Source: Acanthaster planci (taxonomy: Eukaryota; Echinodermata; Asteroidea; Valvatida; Acanthasteridae). From it: 64,000 bases of DNA. The notes under the pieces are model-generated. The model ran no database searches. It was not told where the DNA came from and worked only from the letters and a program-made list of their open reading frames with translations. Positions 61,301-64,000 of the stretch are shown here, in pieces. Within the stretch, counting starts at the first letter, position 1. Each line of letters starts with the position of its first letter. Position numbers and translations under genes: made by a program. The DNA is taken from NCBI RefSeq assembly GCF_001949145.1, contig NW_019091362.1:8830234-8894233 (forward strand). Reading direction: 5' to 3'.

Positions 61301-63404
61301 ACCAATAAATGGGGCAGGGTTGGTACCCTTAGAGGAGTTGGGTTTGCTTACAGAACCTGAGGCACAGACTGCCCCTGAACAACACCATTCAATGCTTCTG
61401 ATCTATATGTGTTACAATATCCAGCTTGTCAGCAAACCTTGATTGATGCCCACAAAGTTGTTTCATCATAACACAGTCTGAAATGTGACACAGCAAGCAA
61501 TGTCACCACTCATACCAATTTGTTAAAAGCAGAAATGTACACTCATCTTGAAATAGCAGTGGCCTTCACATACAGGGGTAGCTCACCAATGTTGCACGGG
61601 AGCAATCAACTACATGTACAAGTGTATGTAGAGTGAAAAGCACTTGTTTCGCCAAGAAACTTGAGGCACCTGCTACCCAAACTCTAGAGGTTTTTAGATC
61701 TACAAATAACGGAGACATATGAGCAATCAAAGGCTTTATCCAACTTGAAAGCTCACCACAGACAAGGTTTACACTTAACCATCTGAGCCGCAGATGAACG
61801 GCTTCTGCCTTTCAAGAAGTAGTCTCCGTTCAAGAAGAGAAATGCCTTTTCAGGAAGTTTCTTGATTGTCTATTCTCACATGATGAGACTCTGAAAGCAG
61901 TTGAGATTTCTTAAAAAGAAAAACCTCTGATCAGTTGTCTTGAGTGTGTGGTCAAACAACTTGTATAAAATTATTTGTATAAAAATAACTTTCCTACAAG
62001 CCACCTAGCTTGTAACAAAGCATTAATGTATACAGGAGAGGGAGCTAGAGATTGTATTGTTCACAATGACTTTCATTGCAATTTGTAGCACTTCACAAAT
62101 ATCTCTTGCACTATTAACAGAATACCAGGAACTTACCTATGAGGTGCCTTGTGCCAACAACAAATTTTATCGAAATCGACTAGCACAACAAATCTGTCAG
62201 GTCTTAACAATGGTGCAAAATAGACAATCCCCTCAATGAGGGTTCTCTTGTTATTGTAATGGCCCGAAAGTAAAAATCCTTCCTCATGAACAGCCTAGAA
62301 GGCAGTGGCCAAAATAAGGCTTACAGCTACGTCTACCGTCAGCCTGAGCCTGCATGTTTAGAATCGGCAAAGACCTGGACCAAGCTCTAGACACAAGATA
62401 AAGGTCACTGCCCAAGATTTCCAAGGATTTCCCTGAACTGTTCAGACACTTGGAGGCCATGTAGACAAACAATGCCTGACCTCGCCAGTTCAGCTCTACA
62501 ACCAGACAGTTTTAGGTACATGTCCATGATGTGGCCCTGTGAAATGCAAAGTTATGTGAATGAGTGCCACCCAAGGCTGACACCTTCAGACATTACTGAC
62601 CCCATAGTAAAAAGACAACTTAAAAGAAAAAAAAAAAGCCAGAAGTTGGAAGCGTGCCATATCTGGTGCTTCTTACAGTTTACATAGCATACTGAAACTC
62701 TCACAGCGTCAATGTAAATCCATTTACGACATAAAAACTGATTGATGAATTAAAAATAAACTGTGTATGGTATCAAGAGTATGCTGAACTAACAAAAAAA
62801 AAAGGAAGAAACTTGTTTCCAGGCCTTATAAGCATTTATGTGTTGTGAAGTTCTGATCAAACCTTATAAAAATGTAGAAGTATTCTACACATGTTCCTAT
62901 GGCAAGACTACATATACATGTACCATGAATGAACAATTAAGTGACGGTTAGTAAATGTGCTCATAAGCTAGCTGTTGTATTGAATGACAGATTCCTGAAA
63001 ACTGACTTTTATAATACAGATCATCACACAATGACAAACAATTGGCTTCAAAATACATGAGCAACAAGTTTTTTTAAATATTTTCTCAACAGTTCCTTCC
63101 TAAGCAAGCTATGGTCCGACAGAGTGCACTTTGCTAAGAATGGGATGCCTGCTGCCGTGTTACTATTCCTATTGTGCACAACACAGATCAGCCTTGTGCA
63201 CAGATCAGCTATGTCAAGACTCACAGCCGTGGAATAATGAACAGTGGAACACACACATGGGTCCAAAGGCACACTTACCTCCTGAGCAGACACAGCGACT
63301 TGTGGCGGTGACGGCTGGTCTTGGTGGTTGTCTCTGCTAGTCACCAGGTCAAGTAGAGCATTCAACTGGGCCCGGTGTGCATGTGCCTGCTGGGCTACCT
63401 TGGC
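19119..63404 (-). CDS. IRAG/LRMP (MRVI1)-family tail-anchored coiled-coil protein, 5' partial
   Basis: Twenty-six exons join without a phase break: 63279-63404, 51832-51942, 50145-50214, 49155-49776, 48061-48178, 47121-47257, 45049-45152, 44220-44381, 42187-42419, 38888-39052, 35420-35742, 33112-33283, 32613-32747, 31817-31914, 31085-31152, 29065-29126, 28859-28936, 28009-28101, 26710-26814, 25252-25323, 24096-24164, 22632-22703, 21735-21892, 20899-21087, 19639-19779, 19119-19377. They give about 1,313 aa; the N terminus lies beyond the window. The family assignment rests on YTLEQRVVLQHRQRDLAEKN and ITHVENLKRLFEREHAELE, plus a C-terminal membrane anchor. Vertebrate members are IRAG1/MRVI1 (an IP3-receptor-associated substrate of cGMP kinase I) and IRAG2/LRMP/Jaw1 (an ER/outer nuclear membrane KASH-like protein). 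A transmembrane helix at about 1257-1278 precedes a 35-residue luminal tail ending PPPK. The orthology is clear at family level; which vertebrate paralogue it matches is not decided, and it likely predates their split. Confidence 0.88.
19513..19649. repeat. 42-bp tandem triplication containing the splice donor
   Basis: On the minus strand the donor GTGAGTAGCC of the penultimate IRAG-like exon recurs at exactly 42-bp steps (GT at 19638/19637, 19596/19595 and 19554/19553). Each copy is followed by a diverged CAAAGATG...GGTTYGG...AGAAR segment. The last bases of the exon (AGAAGGAC) belong to the same unit. Confidence 0.9.
19639..19779 (-). CDS. IRAG-like exon: acidic coiled coil before the membrane anchor
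   Basis: Acceptor CCCTCCAAG, donor GACAT|GTGAGT, 141 bp. Encodes THELAELREQQKAFCESLEE and an acidic run EEEQEREETEKD, a likely coiled coil. Reading past the donor meets TGA at once, so intron retention or use of a downstream donor copy would remove the membrane anchor. Confidence 0.9.
19910..20501. mobile_element. piggyBac-like MITE, copy 2
   Basis: 592 bp between TTAA sites (19906-19909 and 20502-20505), with termini CCACTTCCTGCCGGGG and CCACTTGCTGCCGGGG. It has the same orientation and internal sequence as the copy at 4977, with small indels and substitutions, and no transposase. It sits in an intron of the IRAG-like gene. Confidence 0.87.
20521..20632. mobile_element. SINE-like fragment with tRNA B-box-like core
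   Basis: Contains GGATTCGAATCC within a CTGTCCAAG...GATGCTGGATTCGAATCC...GGAGTCATAACCCCTACCAAC context, as in many tRNA-derived invertebrate repeats. It directly abuts MITE copy 2. Family unknown. Confidence 0.5.
20899..21087 (-). CDS. IRAG-like exon: Ser/Pro-rich linker
   Basis: Acceptor GCATGCAG, donor AAGGG|GTGAGC, 189 bp. Encodes LSPSSPLPSPNSRDAVSLP and an acidic/basic stretch ending IKEDDVFHK. Likely disordered; several SP sites suit proline-directed kinases. Confidence 0.9.
21735..21892 (-). CDS. IRAG-like exon: Ser/Thr-rich linker with RRAS site
   Basis: Acceptor CTTTACAG, donor CCATC|GTAAGC, 158 bp. Encodes EAKARLTGSLSSGTISRH and VVVSRRASDDSPTRH. RRAS is a consensus site for cAMP- and cGMP-dependent kinases. 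Confidence 0.9.
22632..22703 (-). CDS. IRAG-like exon, 24 codons, phase 0-0
   Basis: Acceptor GTGTACACAG, donor AAG|GTTAGT. Encodes SRLAGGVRRTSVQLSS then SLNTEDFK, including an RRTS kinase consensus. The symmetrical phase would allow skipping. Confidence 0.85.
24096..24164 (-). CDS. IRAG-like exon, 23 codons, phase 0-0 (likely cassette)
   Basis: Strong acceptor TTTCTCCACTCACTAG and donor GGG|GTAAGG. The only open frame matching both neighbours encodes PLSFGGHHSRSQTEPSGISL plus GQG. CpG-richer than the surrounding intron. Called from splice sites and phase; no homology recognised. Confidence 0.68.
25252..25323 (-). CDS. IRAG-like exon with PKG-type site, 24 codons, phase 0-0
   Basis: Acceptor CTTCCTCTGATTGACCTAG, donor CACAG|GTGAAG. 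Encodes TGRRRASVATVVGSGLLSSS then YGSQ. RRRASVATVV resembles the RRRVSVAVV site phosphorylated by cGMP kinase I in vertebrate IRAG1, followed in both by a Ser-rich stretch. Confidence 0.8.
26405..26454. repeat. Two-copy 24-bp direct repeat
   Basis: AGGTATGACAGATGTACAGA and the next four bases occur twice, with one change and a 2-bp gap. Intronic; no function inferred. Confidence 0.85.
26710..26814 (-). CDS. IRAG-like exon, 35 codons, phase 0-0
   Basis: Acceptor GGAAAACACAG after a T tract, donor AATCAG|GTAATG. Encodes SYGHCEIRKRSTSCSLLPRL then GSPYSYSPELTDQNQ. RKRSTS is a basophilic kinase site. Confidence 0.85.
28009..28101 (-). CDS. Probable IRAG-like exon, 31 codons, phase 0-0, weak donor
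   Basis: Good acceptor CCAGCCTGTTTCAG. The donor CAG|GTCTTG departs from GTRAGT. The open frame LAKMLTNPNKNASGQEPTKG then KPVVTTQICHQ fits both flanking phases. It could be a cassette or a false call; the rest of the gene joins without it. Confidence 0.5.
28859..28936 (-). CDS. IRAG-like exon, 26 codons, phase 0-0
   Basis: Acceptor TGCTGTCAG, donor AAGATT|GTGAGT. Encodes YMRTLIMMIAAFEKFLIPRQ then VSEGKI, a hydrophobic, probably helical segment. The polypyrimidine tract is weak; an inner acceptor (GATTGCAG) would break the phase, so the outer one is preferred. Confidence 0.72.
29065..29126 (-). CDS. IRAG-like exon, Ser-rich
   Basis: Acceptor TTCTACCCACAG, donor AAG|GTAAGA, 62 bp. Encodes EPDSKLLSRRALSMSGSSSK. 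SRRALSMS resembles the RTARSMSL region after the IRAG1 coiled coil. Confidence 0.87.
31085..31152 (-). CDS. IRAG-like exon, end of conserved coiled coil
   Basis: Acceptor ACCTTGCAG, donor GACG|GTAAGA, 68 bp. Encodes KLLQENRKLFRGNSITNNLS then ID. Confidence 0.9.
31270..31385. repeat. Short tandem repeat, ~11-bp unit
   Basis: About ten imperfect copies of AATCACAAGTC (variants with CATAAGTC and AGAAGTC), just upstream, in gene orientation, of the exon at 31085. Intronic; no role inferred. Confidence 0.85.
31817..31914 (-). CDS. IRAG-like exon: MRVI1-family coiled-coil signature
   Basis: Acceptor CTTGTTTTCAG, donor GCAAG|GTACAC, 98 bp. Encodes MITHVENLKRLFEREHAELE, the segment most similar to vertebrate IRAG1 and LRMP. 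Confidence 0.95.
32353..32440. mobile_element. Diverged SINE-like fragment
   Basis: GGGTTCAGTTCCTGGTTTGG followed some 40 bases on by GTGTGCTTTACCCCAAAC. This spacing and these motifs recur in tRNA-derived invertebrate SINEs (B-box region, then a GGCACTTTACC-like block). Family not assigned. Confidence 0.4.
32613..32747 (-). CDS. IRAG-like exon: coiled coil, 45 codons
   Basis: Acceptor CCTTTTTACAG, donor CAGCAG|GTATGT, phase 0-0. Encodes SVDTVSRDYIGKIKQHVEVL and SCSLRLSSKAEGFGAVQQ, part of the conserved MRVI1-type helical region. Confidence 0.93.
33112..33283 (-). CDS. IRAG-like exon: MRVI1-family helical core
   Basis: Acceptor CGTATCCAG, donor CTGCAG|GTGCCG, 172 bp. Encodes EVEEKFNCLQMAFKASQYTL and EQRVVLQHRQRDLAEKN. 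The pattern 'EEKF..L..AF....YTLE.R..L..R.RDLAE.N' is diagnostic of IRAG1/LRMP. Confidence 0.96.
34712..34968. mobile_element. Foldback (inverted-repeat) element with tRNA-like half
   Basis: Two arms of about 125 bp pair as inverted repeats around 34840. Outer arms read TTTTCCCTTTCCCGACGTGT on both strands. The inner part includes GTGGGTTCGAGTCCCAC (34869-34885), a T-arm/B-box-like hairpin, preceded by tRNA-like sequence. It has no protein-coding capacity, so it is a non-autonomous element. Confidence 0.8.
35420..35742 (-). CDS. IRAG-like exon common to long and short forms
   Basis: Acceptor CCTTTCATTTCCAG, donor AAAGA|GTGAGT, 323 bp. Encodes EHKQHRKTNLQFTMPELTEA, a Pro/Ser/Glu-rich disordered stretch, then SVLQKLGLKGAYSK. 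Its phase-0 start accepts either the exon at 38888 (long form) or the alternative first exon at 36082. Confidence 0.93.
36082..36201 (-). CDS. Alternative first coding exon, short IRAG-like isoform
   Basis: ATG at 36199-36201 with A at -3. An in-frame TAA (36205-36207) lies two codons upstream, so this is a true start and not an internal exon. Forty codons, MPVILHNGPSDGCTLIRLSV to GEGDEGNE, end at donor GAG|GTAAGG in phase 0 and join exactly to EHKQHRK at 35742. The predicted short protein is about 737 aa, keeping the coiled coil, kinase sites and KASH-like tail and losing the long N-terminal half. Confidence 0.82.
36240..36620 (-). promoter_or_regulatory. Candidate internal promoter of the short IRAG-like isoform
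   Basis: CpG-richer than surrounding intron (ACGCGG, CTCGGCGGACGG, GCGGGAGCGG). It lies immediately upstream of the alternative start exon and has a TATA-like TTTTAAAA (36488-36495) in a GC-rich setting. No transcript start can be proven. Confidence 0.48.
36621..38887. other. Intron, no further exon seen
   Basis: AT-rich intron of the long form, except for the SINE-like fragment near 38.2 kb. No exon compatible with the flanking phases was recognised. Confidence 0.6.
38205..38290 (+). mobile_element. tRNA-derived SINE-like fragment
   Basis: TGATAGCAAAGCCAATGGT (A-box-like) is followed some 45 bases later by GTGGGTTCAAATACCCAC (B-box/T-arm-like). It lacks an intact tRNA fold, so a decayed SINE head is more likely than a tRNA gene. 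Confidence 0.42.
38888..39052 (-). CDS. IRAG-like long-form exon, 55 codons, phase 0-0
   Basis: Acceptor GGGCATGCCAG, donor GAGAG|GTAACG. Encodes KLTPKSERKDSEVEVFDIKA and VEMPQVKPIVPLAQLRE. Charged, probably disordered with a short helical end. Confidence 0.9.
39053..42186. other. Intron, no further exon seen
   Basis: AT-rich, short random ORFs only; no repeat family recognised. Confidence 0.6.
42187..42419 (-). CDS. IRAG-like long-form exon: Ser/Pro-rich
   Basis: Acceptor TTTTTCTTGTGACAG, donor GCTGAG|GTCAGG, 233 bp. Encodes QRSLSPSSADRSRSASPAPS and a Pro/Thr/Glu-rich disordered tract. Many SP dipeptides suggest proline-directed phosphorylation. Confidence 0.9.
44220..44381 (-). CDS. IRAG-like long-form exon: acidic helix and basic tail
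   Basis: Acceptor TCGGGGTCAG, donor CCAG|GTGAGA, 162 bp. Encodes LPEVDMTEEEKEFSQRLLEA then SERHRNRRGRKFSPSASP, an acidic helix followed by an Arg-rich patch that could serve as a nuclear-localisation or membrane-surface signal. Confidence 0.9.
45049..45152 (-). CDS. IRAG-like long-form exon: basic Ser-rich
   Basis: Acceptor TTTCAACTCTAG, donor TTGG|GTAAAT, 104 bp. Encodes KYSSSSPRKSSPARLKRRSY and LDKEKDKRTSSL; KRRSY is a basophilic kinase-like site. Confidence 0.87.
46251..46374. mobile_element. Foldback MITE-like element
   Basis: Near-palindrome of 124 bp: TTTTTTGTTCCACAGGG pairs with CCCTGTGGAACAAAAGAA around a short loop, and the outer TAGAGGC pairs with GCCTCTA. Intronic; no ORF of note. 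Confidence 0.8.
47121..47257 (-). CDS. IRAG-like long-form exon: helical
   Basis: Acceptor CCTTCCCCAG, donor GACAG|GTGGGT, 137 bp. Encodes KSAQDRQEAAQRMADMLANS followed by YARPNIVVEG and an acidic end. Confidence 0.9.
48061..48178 (-). CDS. IRAG-like long-form exon, 39 codons
   Basis: Acceptor TTTCTCACCATAG, donor CATAGG|GTATGT, 118 bp. Encodes TSSLESPHATPDQEPSDSQE and AAPKIPVVKPDVKLPSLHR; disordered, Pro-rich. Too short and closed on one side to stand out as an ORF, but both phases fit. Confidence 0.88.
48397..48525. repeat. Three-copy 43-bp tandem repeat
   Basis: Unit starting CCAAGGTAATCCTGGTTGCA repeated three times with three substitutions in total. Intronic. Confidence 0.93.
49155..49776 (-). 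CDS. IRAG-like long-form exon with TQT motifs (622 bp)
   Basis: Acceptor ACTTCCCTCCAG, donor TCAAG|GTTTGT. Encodes 206 full codons. Early part helical (PATVIEELCHNLIRDFKTQR). The middle carries TVSTQTE, SSYAQTG and TDTQTEA, spaced 21 and 14 residues, resembling dynein light chain LC8 anchors. The end is Ser-rich and acidic (SDLSDSFVTAFSSP, LERDDLSDFLASPF). Specific to the long form. Confidence 0.93.
50145..50214 (-). CDS. IRAG-like long-form exon: basic
   Basis: Acceptor CTGAATTATCAG, donor TCCA|GTAAGC, 70 bp. Encodes KREKFSLEHRPLRLKRTRDL then EGS. Found by phase and splice sites. Confidence 0.83.
51832..51942 (-). CDS. IRAG-like long-form exon: coiled coil
   Basis: Acceptor TATTGGTTACAG, donor CATTG|GTAAGT, 37 codons, phase 0-0. 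Encodes QVLETVSAYLTGLKTQLAKV then KGQLISL, a heptad-like helix. Confidence 0.88.
51943..63278. other. 11.3-kb intron of the IRAG-like gene, no exon seen
   Basis: AT-rich, with scattered TACATGTA palindromes, a 19-bp duplication at 55291 and a long A run near 60428. GC-richer patches near 56.3-57.3 kb were examined; no exon with matching phase and good splice sites was found. Confidence 0.6.
55291..55328. repeat. 19-bp tandem duplication
   Basis: CGGGCTTGAAACAATATTC twice in a row, followed by a third partial CGGGC. Intronic. Confidence 0.9.
63279..63404 (-). CDS. IRAG-like exon, most 5' one in the window
   Basis: Acceptor GTGTGTCACAG, donor CAGGAG|GTAAGT, 42 codons, phase 0-0. Encodes AKVAQQAHAHRAQLNALLDL then VTSRDNHQDQPSPPQ, a helix and a disordered end. 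The acceptor shows that at least one more 5' exon lies beyond 63404 and probably outside the window. Confidence 0.87.
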
Positions 63405-63778
63405 CTGTGACACACACATGTACACCCACACCCATATCACAGAGGGCAGTATGACAACTACACAATGAAACCAGTAGAGTCAAGGTTCCATCCAAAAACC
63501 AGAGTTTGCCAAGCAAAAGTTTCTCTGTAGCCAATATCAGCCTTGATTTGAGAGTTTACAGCACAAATGTAATACAATGGTTGTCAGCACCTATCAGGAT
63601 GTATAATGTTCCCTCCAGATATCAATTTCTGTGTTTTATGTAATTTTCTGTTCATTTCTCTTTTATAATAATAAAAATCACTGCCGATCAGATTTGACTT
63701 CTTTTAGCCCAAGATGACAGAGTTGGGCTTCTTTTTGAGTGCTGAAATGTTGGGAATACCCTGTTTATTCTACTTACA

Positions 63779-63891
63779 GGTTTTTGCCCCTACACCGATG
63801 TATATTCACGACACCGTATACTCGGTGCTTGTCCAAGAGTTTGTGAAAAATTCAGTGTCGTGAATATGTGTTGGTGTAGGGGCAAAACCCG
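63779..63891. mobile_element. Hairpin element related to the 34.7-kb foldback
   Basis: Arms of about 38 bp (GCCCCTACACCGATGTATAT against its complement) flank CGTATACTCGGTGCTTGTCC and TTTGTGAAAAA, which match TGTATACTCAGTGTG and CTTGTGAAAAA of the element at 34712. Beyond its right end, ACATCTCCCCGACGCAAA matches the outer flank of that element in inverse orientation. Confidence 0.72.
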
Positions 63892-64000
63892 TAATTAGAA
63901 TTGACATCTCCCCGACGCAAAGTACATCTTGATTTAGTTTGCGGCGGCACCCGCTGCAACATCTGACTCAGACCGACCAGCCGACCCCAGCAAGCTCGGT

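Overview
This window is animal nuclear DNA: intron-rich, AT-leaning, with GT-AG splice sites, interspersed repeats and no prokaryotic gene organisation. It holds most or all of two multi-exon genes, both on the minus strand. The genus cannot be named from sequence alone. The gene content (GAS2 and an IRAG/LRMP-family gene), the intron sizes, the abundant TACATGTA palindromes and the repeat types suit an invertebrate, perhaps a deuterostome such as an echinoderm, hemichordate or amphioxus. That placement is an inference.

Layout from left to right. Positions 1-618 are a tandem array of about 40 bp with higher-order order. Positions 619-4057 show nothing firm apart from a candidate GAS2 poly(A) signal. 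Positions 4058-12008 hold a six-exon GAS2 gene (CH domain, then GAS2 domain, 287 aa) whose exon phases all join; a 584-bp piggyBac-like MITE sits in its last intron. Positions 12009-19118 are intergenic plus the undetermined GAS2 5' end and the IRAG-like 3' UTR. From 19119 to beyond the right edge runs a large IRAG/LRMP (MRVI1-family) gene. I could assemble 26 coding exons in one unbroken reading frame (about 1,313 aa). They end in a coiled-coil region, one transmembrane helix and a KASH-like luminal tail ending PPPK. The 5' end of this long form lies outside the window.

Main points of interest. (1) An alternative first exon at 36082-36201 has its own start codon, an in-frame stop just upstream, and a CpG-rich, TATA-like region behind it. 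It splices in frame into the conserved half of the IRAG-like gene and predicts a short isoform of about 737 aa. (2) The long-form-specific exon at 49155-49776 carries three TQT/AQT motifs like dynein light chain (LC8) anchors, in a protein with a nuclear-envelope KASH-like tail. (3) Six consecutive exons (22632-28936) begin and end in phase 0 and carry several R-R-x-S kinase sites, including one resembling the PKG site of vertebrate IRAG1. (4) The last intron has a 42-bp tandem triplication that copies the splice donor itself. (5) The GAS2 domain lacks cysteines that are otherwise conserved. (6) There is a family of foldback elements, one carrying a tRNA-like half, and two TTAA-flanked MITEs.

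The two genes probably both act at the cytoskeleton and membranes: GAS2 links actin and microtubules, and IRAG/LRMP proteins are tail-anchored in the ER and outer nuclear membrane. Nothing shows that they are functionally coupled.
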